Below, piece after piece: positions 33,652-47,336 of a stretch of 64,000 nt of DNA (positions are counted from its first letter, which is position 1; the number at the start of each line of letters is the position of its first letter). Below the pieces are notes generated by a model. The model did not search any database. It worked only from the letters and a program-made list of their open reading frames with translations, and had not been told where the DNA came from. The stretch is from Trichobilharzia szidati (taxonomy: Eukaryota; Platyhelminthes; Trematoda; Strigeidida; Schistosomatidae), in NCBI GenBank assembly GCA_944472155.2, contig OX235277.1, forward strand, positions 13,712,804-13,776,803, read 5' to 3'. The position numbers and the translations under genes were made by a program.

Positions 33652-35755
33652 GTGAAGATACAAAAGAGAATAACTGAAAAGGCGTAATCCGTAATAAAAT
33701 GTAGCAACCAGAATACAAGACAGAACTTGAATTGACTGATTCGTTGAGGACATAAGTGATGTCAACATGCATAAAAGTATGTCGAATCAATAAACTTGTT
33801 TCATTTAACGCCCTTGAAAACCGACTAAATATAGGAATAGATTGTATATTTAAATGAAAGTGTCTTAAATGAATGTTTGTAGGCTATTGTAGTTATTATT
33901 GACAGGTAGTTACTATAATCCTAACCCCTTTATAAAGAAGTAAATATTCTTAGTCTGACCTGTTGTTTATGAATTTAGGCATACATAAAGTCAACTCCAC
34001 AGCGTTTTCCTAGTGGAATGACATCAATGAAAAATACTTCCGGTTGAATCTTGTAGCTTAAGAGTGAATTCTGATGGATTATATATTGAATTCGTGTTCA
34101 GTGATTCAAATTCGTATTTTCATCATTCCCTCTGGAAGCTCAACTGACCGTCACAGTGTCACTTGAAATATGATTACCTTTTTAGTTCACCAACAGGTTA
34201 TAAAGCAGATTACTTTCTTTGCTATCTTAGTCATGTAATGCCTGACCCATGTGAACTATTTTGTTTAATAAACTTCTGAAGGTTAACCACCTTGAAATTT
34301 TCGCCAAGAATTCATAATGCTAAACAAATATATTATATTTATAGCAATTCGATTAGGAATTCATTAATCGTCTTGGTAAATGGTCTCTTTCGTGTGCTTC
34401 CGAAACATGCGAAAACCAAAAGAGGGCGTTCTTTATCTTCAGAACTATCCGTACTTGTATACACATTGGTGGGAAATATCGTTAACACACAGATACATAG
34501 TCAGCGGTTGCACTTAATGGATTTATACGAAATCAACTTTGAAATTGAAGTAAAAAGCAAATTCAAGTGCTTGTTTGCACGGATTTGATTGCTTCGGTGA
34601 ATTCATCATGAAGTGAATAAATTTTGGACATCAATCTGTTGCGCACTAGTGAAGGGCCTTATTCAAGTAGGTAGTTATCTGAGTTCTAGTGGGATGTCGT
34701 TGCCAGTGGTGCAACGCAGGTCAAGTGTGTGGACAAATAATCGCCCATGAAATTCTCTGCTGCTCGCTCATGATTGACAAAGTTGCGAAAACAGGAGATG
34801 TTTTTTCAATATTAACCTCTGTTATGTTAATTTCGATTAATTTCCCTGAAGAATTTCGAACCAGATTGCCGAAGGAAACGTTAGATTTGATCATTTCCAT
34901 TTCGCTGAGATTTTCCAAATATAATTTTTGGAAATGTCTACTTCTCACTCGATGCTCAATTATTTTGCATCTATTCTGTCAAATCTTTATCACAGTTCAT
35001 ATGAACCTACTGAACCTGTGCACTTAGCAACTCCTTCGTTTCAAAGTATCAACGACCAAACCGGAACCTTGTTTTCAAAAGGAACACGAACAAGCGCTGT
35101 TCCTACTATCACCATATTTGAATTGAAATGCTTTCTTCCCTCCAAGAGTACCTTTTCCCCTTATCTCTTTTTTCCTTCTGTTAGACATTTCTGTCTTCTT
35201 TTATCTTCGTCCTTATGGTTTTAGCCAGATTGTTTAATAAGTCTTCCTTTCATCATTTGATTATTATCCAATTTCTCATTATTACAATTCTAACTAACTG
35301 TTGATGACAATATCTCGTTTCTCGATATATTCTTCCATTTGCTTCACTTTGCATTTTGGTTGTTTTCACGATGAACTTATCATTCTAGACCTATTATGTC
35401 CTCGTTTTACATGCTGATTTACACTAGCCTCTCACCTGACACCCTTTTTAAGGTTGAACTGATTTGTGAATTCTCCTATCGCACACTGAATGAATCTATT
35501 ATGACTAATCACCATCATTATTCTCACTTAATAATACAACTGTAAGCACCTGAAGGGAATGAGTATTGAAAACAAGAGAGACTTCTCAGCCACACAAAAG
35601 AAACAGCCGTAAATCCACTTGGTGATAAGATATTATGGTTCTTTTACAACAGAATAGTTAAGTTAAACATAATTAGTTTGCAAAATCCTATCTCAAAAGT
35701 TAACTACTGGTAACCCAATATCTACGAAAAATTCATCGAAAGTTATATGCAAAAT
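33652..35755. other. Intergenic single-copy DNA
   Basis: No homology with the rest of the window. ORFs of 98-112 codons on the plus strand (34292, 34689, 34928) and 75 codons on the minus strand (34721-34948) overlap one another; none has a recognisable motif. The minus-strand one has the more protein-like composition, but I cannot support a gene. Confidence 0.3.
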
Positions 35756-38700
35756 CAGAGGAAGCCTCCTGAAAACGGTATGTTGATGTGTTCTTTGCAT
35801 TGCTGAGGCCTTCTTCATTAGCATGGAAAGCCTTGGTTCAAATTCTTTCTTTCCTCAGTCATGTGCATTCTAAGGGTGATAACATTGCGGGAATAGCCGA
35901 CGGCAGATAGAATACCTCACTAGAGGGAGCCTAACCTGCAGTTAAATTAGTTTTTGTCTTTCGGAAAACATGCTCTTCGGTGCAATGAAAAGTCGGCAGA
36001 TAACCTTCTCATGGTAACTCTGACTGTGTATACAAATTTAGATTTGTCTGCGACAGCAGTCACATTGGAAGAACAAAAAGAAGGGCACACCCCAAGTTTT
36101 CTGACCATCAATAGACAAAAGTGCTCCGTTTTTCGAAAGGATGTCTAACAAATGCCTGAAAACCAATTTATTCATTCAGAAAGAAGTAGTTGTCAGTGTT
36201 TCCTTGCCCTAGCAACTGAATGTCTTTATTCTTTCTGTCATTTAATAAAAAGTAACTTTGCTTATCTCTTGTTTCTATGATTTGAGTTCAAGCAGTACAT
36301 TGTTACTCAATATATTAGCGACTCATAGTCTTACTCACCTCTTATCTTTATTGCGTAATTTACTATATACGCTCATTAACGCTGTAGGTAGACGATAAGA
36401 AGTCAACGAAATAAATAATAGTAACATTTTTTTTGTAAAACTACTTTTCTTGTTTAATCCAAAACCTTGATTTATGTACTCAGATGGGACTTTTGAACCG
36501 ACTCCTTCTACATTGGATATGATTCCGAGCTCAATTGTTAGAAGAATGTTGCTGTTATTACACCTTGTTTTTGTACTTTTTTCGATATCACATACATTGA
36601 CATCATTTTCGCAACTAAACTTTTGTACACTGTGTTAACTCGTTACACAAAATATTCTGATAGCTGTTTCTTTGCATTTCACTGTAACACCTGATTTTTC
36701 TAAATGTCCGTCCTTATTGCAAAACCTCGCGTTTGAGCTGAGTAATTTATAACCCTCATAGTTACAATTTGACTCATCATCACTATTTTGAAGTATTTTG
36801 GTGATGTTACTGATATTCCGAACCAACATATTTTTATCTTTCTTCCATGTTTTAGAGAACGGACGTAGCAACACATGCGAAAATAATTATACACGATTGA
36901 GAATTTATAGCTAAGTGAATGAATTCTGTGAAAAGAGTTTCTTCGATCAACTGTTAGTTCTCATTTCCATGTCTCTATGGTTGTTTTTTCATGTTATATG
37001 AAATTATACCTAGAACATCACATCTGAGAGGAATTAACCAATCAGTATGTGCAACTGTCGAATTGTTCCATCATTTCTGGTTTTGAATTTCAGAATTATT
37101 CCCGCCAGCTCTAAGTCAACATTTTACATGGCTATGGGTTATGAATGGATTCTTCAAATGCCTCCTACATCTCAAACAGTAAGCCAGAAAATGTTTTTTC
37201 ACAATACAAACTTCACAGATGACTCACTACATAAATGCCTGATGCAACAGTCATGTAAAGATGAAAAATAATGCATACTGGTTGCTTTTCTATACACAGT
37301 TTTTCACAACTCTCAGTGAAAACACAAGTAGAGTTTGAGGATGAGCTCCAATGAGACTCGAATAATATTTCATGTATAAATAAATGTCATGGATACATGC
37401 GACACATACCAGTATGAAATGAAACTGCCTGCACTTTGGATTAGTAAATGTATATGCCAATTATAAACCAAGCTTTTGTTATCGGGTTTGATCAAAGATA
37501 TCTGTGTTTATTTATGTAATCCAAATGTGCTTTATCTTACTTCACTCTATCCAAATTATATTCTTTGGTCGCAAGAAACATTCTATCAATCAGTAAGCTT
37601 GCGAAATCACAGCATAAATTAGCAAGTTCGGTAGGTTTCATCACTGGTTTATTCACCTGATGAGTCACAATTCACTCTACTTTGTATGCTGCATATTGCA
37701 AAAATAAAACCTGCACACGTTTCAATTGTAATTTCACTGTCTCATAAAAAAGTAAATTGTTATGGAAATACTTGACTATTTGGCAAATTTAGAGTGAGGG
37801 CATTTTAACGATTAGAATTAACTTCAGTGCAGATTTCGTCAGGAACCAATTATGTCAATTAGAGAATCATTGAAAATCGAAGAGTACTAGGGAGCTGTTC
37901 TTCCTACTTTGTGACTCTTCTTCATCAATTTACACCCATAACCCTGCCCACCGGAGGTAAAACCTGCTACCTTCAGTTTACGGTGTTGATCTCATCGACC
38001 TTTCAGCCATTTGACCTGGAACTGAATGACTCATGAATTCTGGCTTTTCAGTCGGTGATACACATCTACTACCAATCAGTGTTATCGATGCTCATCCACT
38101 TTTAAAAAACGTCTGCGAAAATTTTAATGAAATACCGAGTTCTCTATCGAATTCTGATACCATAACTCAGCACTTTATGCTATAAGTGACTAATAGAATC
38201 CGTTATCTTTAGTCTCACTGGACATGACATTCTTTGTTTTACTAAGGGTGTAAGTAATCAAAATTAGCAAACCTCAGTATATGTTATCTAAACATCGTAG
38301 GCCACTGAGACGTGGCGAATGTTTCGTTCACTACATGTGACTTGAACACACAGATAAATACAATGCAAGAAATGAATCAAGACTCAGTAGAACAGCGTGA
38401 ATTCATAGTAGAATAATTATGTTAAATGTAACCTCAAGTGATACAGTTGAACCTGTTTATTTGAAAATCGATTCCCCACTAAAAATACTCAGTAAGCAAC
38501 GTTATGTCATTGTAATCTACATGAAATCATGTTTCGGTTTTATTGTAAATATGAGAAGTGAATTTGAACCATAAAAACAAAATCTTGAATAAGTGTGATA
38601 CAAATGCTGTAAGCACACAGCTTCTCTAAACAAATGACTTCTCAATGGCTAGCATCCAGTCAAAATCATTATAAAGATATTGCATTATTGTCCAATATTT

Positions 38701-40300
38701 CATGTTTATCATTTCAGACATCTCACAAAAGTCCTTTTATCAATCAAGTCACATACATAATTCAGTAGAGATATATGCTATAAACTGGATGAGTTGTGAA
38801 ATAATAGGATTTTCATGATGTGTCAGTTAAAGCATAATTGATAGTATAACGGTTTTTATTCCGAAGCAGACTGTCGAGTTCTTAACATTTGTATACATTT
38901 GATAGTCTAGACAAAAGTGTCAAGGCGAATGACCAAGTCTGGTAGTTGCAGAAACGTCTTATCAAATATTTTGTTTAAAAATGTTAACATTGCTTTATCA
39001 TTTAGAAATACGCTGAGTCTCGTATGATTTTAAGTTTAACACAGTCGATGAACTTATATGGATAATCCATGATAGCTTGTTTGGTTTATCAGTTAGACCG
39101 AAGCATTGATAAGTGCTGACTTGTATAACCAATGAGAAAGCAATAAAGAACGGACTGTATCAGAGAAAATCCAAACTTGAACATCTCGCATGACTGGTGA
39201 GTATTCTGTCATTGTTGCAATACCGACCAATTCGACGTCGAGAGAATATCTTACAAAAATAATGAATGTACGCTTTCTTATGTGCATTAGAATGTCAACA
39301 CAAGCAGTGTTTTGATTAAACATATATAGACACTGGCTTGTGTTCATCAATCAACTGTGAACACAGTCAAGCCTTATTTTAACTAAGTGCATGTGTCGAA
39401 TTGACATTCCGACAATATTCATTACTTCATTACTTAGGAAAACAGAAGTGCGTAACTGACGAAACCGAGGGAGAGTAGGTAATCACATCTCGAGTAGAAT
39501 TTGTCAGAACTTAAGAAGAAGAAGACGAAGTGAAACTCCATTTCCATGGTTATGTAAATAAATTTAAACGATTATGCCGTCAGCTTAATCAGAACACAAG
39601 TGCAATTATTAAGGTATTTAGACATTGATACTACTCATTTTCTGTATACGTTTGGTGGATAGTACTTGATTATAATAACTTTGGAGAAGTGTAGTAACTT
39701 TGATTTCGTTTTTATTACATTTTTTTGAAAGACTTGGAGACTTCGATGAGAAATGATGTGTATTCACGATTGAGTTGTCTTGTTAATTCATTGCGACGCT
39801 GCTTCACTTTTGAATAAAAGGCCAATGAAGACTTCTCTTTTTCCACAGTTGGATCTTTCATTTCATATCAATGTTTCGGGTTGAATATCCTAGGAAATCC
39901 ATTCTGTCTTAGACACTTATCAATAAAGTGCAGTTTTTTCCAGATTATAGGTGAACACGTTGTTGTGGTTCTTAACCAGAGTATCCTGACTAATCTTCAC
40001 ATAAAAATGGTGGAGCAGAAACTGTTGCAATAAAGTCATTATTCGACCTTAATCTCCTTCCGGTGGATGAATTTTTCGAATCTACAATCATTTCTCCCTC
40101 TCATCTTGAGATCTAGGGAACTGAACGTTTTTAGTGTTCATTCTCCAGGACATAGCTGAAACAGCCTATCAATTCACAAGCGTGAGTGATGTTTTTGGAA
40201 ACAACAAACCTAATATCAGCGTATTCAGGATGACTGGTTTTTTCATGAATTGGAGAAATTAGTGTTGTCGGCCAAGATAGGAAGTGTACCACTTGACGTA
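35756..40300. repeat. Duplicated intergenic block, second copy of about 9.0-12.8 kb
   Basis: Aligns in the same orientation with 9000-12790 over most of its length with moderate divergence. Contains no recognisable gene. It marks an older duplication of the whole MEG unit, ending toward C-prime as the first copy ends toward gene B. Confidence 0.55.
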
Positions 40301-41060
40301 AGTCTAGTCATTACATAAGAACTGAATATGTTTTGTTCAACGAAGCAGTTGTCAGTCAATATCATTTTCTGTTTATCGTAGCAGATCCGTTTGCTGAAAA
40401 ATTAAGTAAGTCGTTCGCATCAACAGTATACGTATAATTATACCCTTACGAAGATCTTATTTCGTTGACAAAATATACTCCACTCAAATTTCGATAGGTA
40501 GCTTCAAATTATCAATTTTGGCCTTGTTTTGAATCGTGTCCAAAGACCTGATTAATCGCTTACCACTTTTGTGTGAAAGGTTGTTTAAAATTTAAAATCT
40601 GAATTTCACGAAGACTGGGGAAGATCAATTTCTCTCTTTCATTGAAATTTTATTCTTCTCTAAACGATTTCTTTTATCAAACAACGTCTACTGGCAAAAT
40701 TGTAATGATAAATGTCGTCATAATATCATTCACTGTCATCGCCATTTCGAGATACATACCTGTGAGCACAAATATCATGTTTTCAACACCTGCTATTGTT
40801 TTGTGTGCTATATTTATAGCAAATACCAGTTTCCTATCTATTAAAGGCCAAGTTAAACTTTGAGCACCTCTAGCTAATTACCGATGGAGTGCAGCCGCGC
40901 ACCACTGACCTTGATTCGCTCGCTAAGCATGTTAGCGAAATCTGGCAAATAATGCAGTCATCATTAATAAAATATGCTAGTAGAAGCGTTATGCAAATAA
41001 AACGGGATATCTGGGAAGTTTCAGCTTTATTTTGGGAAAGATTAGTTTACGTTTTAAGCC
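40301..41060. other. Intergenic DNA before C-prime
   Basis: Partly homologous to the 3' flank of gene B (40640-40850 with 13380-13580). The 73-codon plus-strand ORF at 40642 is hydrophobic but is disrupted in the homologous block, so it is not called. Confidence 0.4.
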
Positions 41061-41065
41061 AAGTA

Positions 41066-41195
41066 CAAGTTAGGGTTAGGTTAACCTAATGAGGGCGATA
41101 TTAGGGTTGGTTCAAGTTAGATTACAGTTAGAATTAGGGATATTTTCACGTAAGAGTTAGGTTCAGAAAAGATTAGGGTTATTGTTGGGGTTACA
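41066..41195 (+). repeat. Degenerate TTAGGG-like interstitial repeats
   Basis: Exact TTAGGG words at about 41070, 41101, 41135 and 41173 lie among variants (TTAGGTT, GTTAGATT, GTTAGGTT). The array resembles the canonical animal telomere repeat but is highly degenerate, so chance GT-rich repetition is possible. Confidence 0.45.
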
Positions 41196-41268
41196 AAACC
41201 TATATAATTACATGCATAGAATGTGGTTAAATTTGTCTGTTGACATAAAAATAGAACTTGTGCACTAT

Positions 41269-41461
41269 GGTTGTGCTAGAGTATAATTCCATTGTGAGTA
41301 AAATTTATTTTAATAAATTCTCACGGTGTTATATAGTAATATTTACAGGTGAAGTTTCGAGCACCATTTATTTCTCAGTAAATATTACTGTATTACACCA
41401 AGAAAATTTATCAAAATAAATTTTACCTACACTGGAATTATACTATGTTGATACTGCAACC
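41269..41461. mobile_element. Foldback / MITE-like element with long inverted arms
   Basis: Arm 41269-41346 (GGTTG..., AGTATAATTCCA, GTAAAATTTATT, AGTAATATTTAC) is repeated as an imperfect reverse complement at 41378-41461, with a 31-bp loop. The hairpin would cover almost the entire element. A related half-copy is at 59788-59860. No coding capacity. Confidence 0.65.
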
Positions 41462-41741
41462 TAAAATTGAAAGCTATCTTTATCACATGTGAGAGAATAG
41501 TATCCTCTGTAACAATTTTATAGAGTTTTTGTGCAATTTTTTCATAATTATATATGTATTTCATACACGAAAATGCCTCCTTCAGCTGACTAGTGCGTTC
41601 AACGTCATTCGCTGATTGGAAGTTAGTAGTGCCTTAAGTTTAACTTTACCCCATTTAAAATATGCAAACATTGATATGAAGTCTAATTGAAACTAAAACA
41701 CAAATATTGGGAACTCAAATTTTTATGCATCAAATTGTCAT

Positions 41742-43570
41742 TTACGGAACGCAGTATGAATCATGGGAAGTTTGAAAACGTTGTAGATAACAGTAGGTGG
41801 GAAATGGCATCAAGGAATGAGTAGAAAAAAAACCTAACAAATAAACACATAAGCTGAGTATGAGAACTAGTAGTACATATAAAAACAATGTACCTGAAAT
41901 TAACAAAATGTACAGTATTAGAAGTGAAATATGTATATACATAAATATATATACATATATATTTCAAATTAATGAATGTGAAAGAGGTTATATATTACAT
42001 GATTTTATATAATGCCTATTTCCCGTTTCAGATTCATTCAACGTTCTACAGAACGTACTTTTATCCTTTCATATAATATGCAGTAGGAAAATTCAAGCAA
42101 AGAATGTGCCAGGAGGATTTCTTGTCGTTTATGTAAATGACACGAAAGCAATTTCAAAGTATTTACAGCGCTCTTAACTGTGTGTAGAGTAAACAATCAC
42201 CTAACAAATGTGTTCATGATCTTAGCTATCCCATTGTTGTACGCCACAGCAGTCTGTTCATATTTAGAAGTTTGCTTCGCTAAATTACGAAAACAGAAAC
42301 CACTACGTTTAATAACTTAACCTACCTGCCAGTGAGCATATGTCGTCGTTTTCGATGTGACAGTTCATTTCCACTTCTGATCCGTTCTTGAGGTATACAG
42401 GAATACCTCTATTTGATTAGAGGATGCGATCTGGAATTATGCTTTCAAATTTTGAGCATGCATTAGAATATGACACTACAGCTCACTCAACTTCACTTGT
42501 TCATTTTGTCTTTCAGTACTTCACTTAAATCAGACATTACCTGACTGAAAGACTAACGATAAAGTTGCTTGTTCAGCCTATTATAAAACTTAAGTGTAAA
42601 GAAGTTATTACCGAACTAGGCACTTTACACCGAACGTATTACTCAGATTTTTATGACAGAAAACGTTCGCATAAATACAGGAGCCGTAAACATTTGTCGG
42701 TCAAACTTTGCTATACGTCTTTACAGGTGAGACTTTCGCATTTTGTAGTCACACTCATGTAACTGAAATTGGTCAGAAATTTGCGTTGCTCCAGTCAACA
42801 TATTCATCAGTGCTATCAGAAAATGAAAGTAGACGGTTGTCTTCACAAAGAATTTTGTAAGCATTATCACACTATTTAAGCTGGTGTTCTTTGGGTATTA
42901 CCGACTGGAATCAATCATGTTAATTGACATCTTACAATCATTTGCGGCACTCTTCACCTAAGTTCACATTAACTTTTTGATGTTCCGTTCATTAAACAAA
43001 TTCAAACTTACTCAATTTTCCTAAAGTTAGAATGCGAAAATCTTTCAACAAAATTATTGGATTAAATTCAAAAATAATCATTTACTGGAAGAAAATCTTC
43101 TTTAAAAATGCAAAGCTATTATTAAGCAAATCTTTAAAGGACACCTTCCAGAAAACAAGTCGTGTATGTGTTGATGTGAAAATAAAAGACACTCATCCTT
43201 CGTAAGAATATCAGACCTAAAAGTGACAGAAACTATCAACAGTTGGACATATTTACTGCTTGCAATATCTTTCAGCCTGATATATTTCTATAAAGAAGAG
43301 AACACGAAGATCAGCAAAGATATCTTTTCGGCGATTTAATTTTCAAAAGCTGTACAATCGCATTTAAATACATAATTTTACATGGAGACAATTCTTGTTT
43401 GATTCTATGTAATTACGACGGCGAATGAAAGGTGACAATTATTTCTAACTAGATATGGTTTTTACGAGGGGCTTAGAAAACACAAATAAGCAGTTTGCAC
43501 TAAGTAAACTAACTGTTCTAAATGTCGCTATTTTTAATTCAATGTAATATTCACTTACGGCCTCGCTTGT
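41742..43570 (-). pseudogene. C-prime: 3' remnant of another MEG copy
   Basis: Only the 3' end of a gene is present: exon 9 (43570-43559, ACAAGCGAGGCC, identical to gene C) and the last exon starting at 41893. The last exon has one extra T in a run of T on the minus strand (41827-41834), which shifts the frame after LLGFF. The normal stop is bypassed and the frame runs to TAA at 41744-41742, replacing LLIP by a polar tail of about 27 residues. The candidate optional exon also exists at 42541-42552. Everything 5' of exon 9 is cut off at 44151 by the RTE element. It could serve only as an alternative 3' end for gene C if transcription ran through the RTE. Confidence 0.72.
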
Positions 43571-44151
43571 CTGTACGGTTGGTCAACAAGAATATTTTGG
43601 AGAGTCTTTCTCACACCCAGAAACCTGTTAAACAAATGACTAGTTAAAGAATGATTCGCTTTATACACTACGCCCACTTAGCTCCGTTTTAGTGTGAGAA
43701 AAACTATTCTCAACAATGCAAATATTGCCCTTCTTTAGATTATGTAGTATTTCTCAATAACGCTCCTTGAACCTGACCCATCATCATGCATTAATCAGTT
43801 TATGCTAAAATAACCATGAAAAGTTAACCTACGATAAAATTTCTCAGTGAGGAGTGAAAAGCGGACTAAAGCAAATTTATAAACGTTTATTCAGGGAATT
43901 TAACTCGATGTGAACGATAAATCAGAATCTGTCAACGGATTTGAATTGTGATCCTGACTGAGGATTTGCCGATTTCTTCTTCATGTATATTTTAGTATCC
44001 GCATCACATCATTTAAGTCTGACCACTTAACCACGTATATATATAAGTTGCTTCTCTATCAAAAGCCTAAAAGGATTAGAAAGTTAAATCTACAAATTTC
44101 TGTATACAGTGATAGGACAATCGCAAGTATCAGTTGTCATGGTTTCATGTA
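43050..44151. repeat. Near-identical 1.1-kb duplicate, left copy
   Basis: Matches 48686-49787 at a constant offset of 5636 bp with only a few differences, all seen before about 43200. Similarity further left falls to the usual level between copies. The match stops at the RTE 5' boundary. Confidence 0.75.
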
Positions 44152-47100
44152 TTCTAGCCCGTCCCAGGCACGGATAAAGAGGGAGGGTTGGGGCGTGATG
44201 CTAGCAACTCCACACCGAAAACTTAACCAAATTGCTACGAAAACTTTAACGCACAAACATATTAAAAATTCTAAAAGGACAAACAATAACCTTATTTTTC
44301 GCTGGAATCGGGGAAGTGAAATGACGCGGACTGGTGAAAGTCTTCGGGAAGCCAGTCAGCCGATGTGCCTTCTTTCGATGAAAGCAAAAATAAGGATGGG
44401 GAGGTGGAATATTCGTACAATGTACGAAACTGGAAAAGCTGCTCAGGTAGCCGCAGAAATGAGGAGATATAGAATAGAAGTGTTGGGAATCTGCGAGAGC
44501 AGATGGAACGGATGCGGAAGATGCCAACTACCATCTGGAGAGACAATAATCCACTCCGGTCACCCGGAAGACGATCACGAGCACACCGAGGGAGTAGCCA
44601 TCATGATTTCACCAACAGGGTCTAGGGCCCTCATGCAGTGAAAACCAATCTCCTCCAGGATAATGACAGCCAGGTTCAACTCAAAAGGAAAAAAAGGTTA
44701 CAATCATTCAATGCTACGCGCCTACAAACGTCTCAGAACATGAGAAGAAGGAGGATTTCTACAGTCAACTACAAGAAGCGATGGACAACGTCCCAAATGG
44801 CGATATCAAAATCCTGATGGATGATATGAATGCGAAACTGGGAGGAGACAATAAAGAAAGAGAACTCACTATGGGCCTTCGGTGAAATGAACGAAAATGG
44901 TGAACTCTTCTCAGACTTCTGCGCCTTCAATGGTTTGGTGATTGGTGGCAGTGTGTTCAAACACAGGGATATACACAAGGCGACATGGATTTCACCAGAT
45001 GGACACACCAAAAACCAGATAGACTTCATTTCAATTTCAAGGAAGTGGAGATGGAGCCTACTGGACACAAGATCGAGGAAAGGAGCAAATCTGGGTTCAG
45101 ACCACTATCTAGTACCAGGGAATTTCAAAGTGAAGCTAAAAGCCTCGAGGATAGCCGGGGATAGGCCACAATGCAAAAACTGAAGAATACAACAACAGAG
45201 GATATTTTCACTGCAACTGTTAGAGCAAAGCAGGAAACACTACGTGGCACCACTGAGGAATCATCCGTGGAAGACCACTGGAACTCTCTGAAGGTAATTT
45301 TCAACGAAACGTGTTCAACGGTTTTAGGAAGCAAGAAGAAACGAGACAAAGAATGGCTCTCAACGGACACTTGGAAGCTAATAGAGGAGAGGAGAATGGT
45401 GAAAGAGAAAATGATTCAATGCAAAGATGGACAAGAGAAAGAGACGCTGAGCTCAACTTACACAGCACTGGACAAGGAAGTGAGAAGACTGCCTGGAAGG
45501 ACAAAATACAATTCTACGACAACCTGGCTACTGAAGCTGAGAAGGCAGCAGGCAAAAGGGACCTGAGGACACTATATCAGATAACCAAGTCTCTATCCGG
45601 GAAGAGATCAACACAAGTGAAACCTATAAAAGACAGCCGAGGGAACCCGATCACCAAAGAAGAAAGACAGATTAAACAATGGGCGGAACACTTCAAAGGA
45701 CTCTTGAACCGACCACCACCTACAACCCGTCCAGTAATACCAACAACAGCACGTACACAACTGCAAGTTGACACCAATCCTCCAACGAAAACTGAAGTCA
45801 TGAATGCAATCAAGCTTCTGAAAGCTGGAAAAGCAGCTGGACCTGATGGAATTCCCCCTGAAGCACTGAAAGCGGACCCAGAAACGACGGCAGATATGCT
45901 GACTCCATTGTTGCAAGAGGTCTGGAAAGAGAGAAAGGTGCCTACTGACTGGAGGAAAGGCTACCTGGTGAAAGTACCAAAGAAGGGCGACCTAGGACTC
46001 TGAAAGAACTGGCGAGGAATCATGCTCCTGTCGACGCCAAGTAAAATCCTGAGTCGCATCATCCTGGAGAGAATCAAGGACGCACTGGATACAGAACTCT
46101 GACCAGAACAAGCTGGATTCAGGAAAGGCAAATCATGTGCTGACCAAATTGCAACTCTACGCATCATCATCGAACAAAGCATGGAATGGCAATCAAATCT
46201 CTACCTCAACTTTATAGACTTTGAGAAGGCCTTCGACAGCGTTGACCGCGAAGTAATTTGGAAACTACTCGAGTACTACCGCGCACCCCAAATATTCATC
46301 AACCTTATTCAACAGCTGTACGACAACAGCACATGTCAAGTGATCCACAACAAAAAACTCAACGAGGCGTTTGGAGTAAACACAGGAGTCAGACAAGGGT
46401 GTTCATTATCACCAATGATATTCCAAATTGTGGTGGACTGTGGATTATGCGTCAGACAGTGGGAAACGAGAAGACAGGGATATCCTGGACCGACGTGAAG
46501 AACCTAGAAGACTTGGATTTTGCGGATGATTTATGTTTGATGTCACACAAAATCGAAGACTTACAAGCGAAAACCGACAAACTGGTCAAAGAGGCTGGCA
46601 GCAAAGACAGGACTCCAGGTGAATATAGACTAGACGGAGGTTGTGAAAATGACCAACCAACAACAACAACAGCAGCAACATTCAGCGCCAATCACCATCA
46701 ACGGGAGGGATTTGAAAGAGGTTACTTCATTCACTTATCTAGGGGGCATTGTCTCAACCACAGGAGGAACGGACGAGGATGTCAAATCGAGAATCGGGAA
46801 GGCGAGAAACACATTCATCAACCTGAAACCAATCTGGAAATCTTCGTGATTCAGCATCAACAACAAAATTCGGATTTTCAATACAAACGTGAAGTCAGTT
46901 TTACTATACGGATCAGAAACTTGGAGGGTCAGAAAGAATATTTCCAACAGCCTGCTGCAGACCTTTATCAACAACTGTCTTCGTTCTATACTGAAGATCA
47001 GATGCTCGGAAATAATCACCAACAAGAAACTGTGGAAACAAACAAAACAAGAATCAATCGCCCAACAAATATGCAGGAGAAAGTGGAAATAAATCGGAAA

Positions 47101-47336
47101 CTCGCTGAGAAAGCCGCTGAGTGACATCGCGCGTCAGGCCATTGCTCGAGTGGAACCCGAAAGGGAAGCGGCGAGTGGGACGTCCAAGGGTGACATGGTG
47201 GAGATCGTGTGAACAGGAACTGAAACAGTATATATTAACATGGATGCAAGTGAAAAGTGCAGCAGAGGAGAGAAGCAAGTGGAGGCGTGCAGTTGAAGCC
47301 CTATGTTCCACTAGGAACCCAAGGGGACAATAACAA
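44152..47336 (+). mobile_element. RTE-clade (SR2-type) non-LTR retrotransposon, near full length
   Basis: About 3.2 kb with a 5' leader, an endonuclease-reverse transcriptase reading region and a short AATAACAATAA tail. Element order is typical of RTE: apurinic-type endonuclease, linker, RT, C-terminal region, no separate ORF1. It is the best preserved TE of the window but carries stops and frameshifts. The flanks at 44151 and 47337 correspond to two different places of the MEG unit, and I see no target-site duplication. Confidence 0.88.
44378..47333 (+). pseudogene. Broken endonuclease/reverse transcriptase ORF of the RTE element
   Basis: Would nick target DNA and copy the element RNA into the chromosome. 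In order: endonuclease N-terminus WNIRTMYETGKA and LGICESRWNG (44400-44520), CYAPTN and MDDMNAKLG (44705-44835), TWISPDGHTKNQIDFI and GSDHYLV (44980-45120); linker to about 45600; RT boxes AAGPDGIPPEAL (45835), FIDFEKAFDSVDRE (46198), GVRQGCSLSP (46387) and DFADD (46516); then the C-terminal region with a Gln-rich stretch, ending RRAVEALCSTRNPRGQ. Breaks: stop at 44639-44641, frame changes near 44700, 44880 and 45480, TGA at 46001 and 46100, a 2-nt frame change near 46445, and more downstream. The catalytic Asp residues themselves are present. Not functional as it stands. Confidence 0.85.

Noticed and set aside
42565..42762. Second-copy plus-strand ORF in C-prime
   Set aside because: Same reason as 1099-1296.
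45577..45916. Minus-strand ORFs of 78 and 102 codons
   Set aside because: Antisense shadows of the RTE reverse-transcriptase region.
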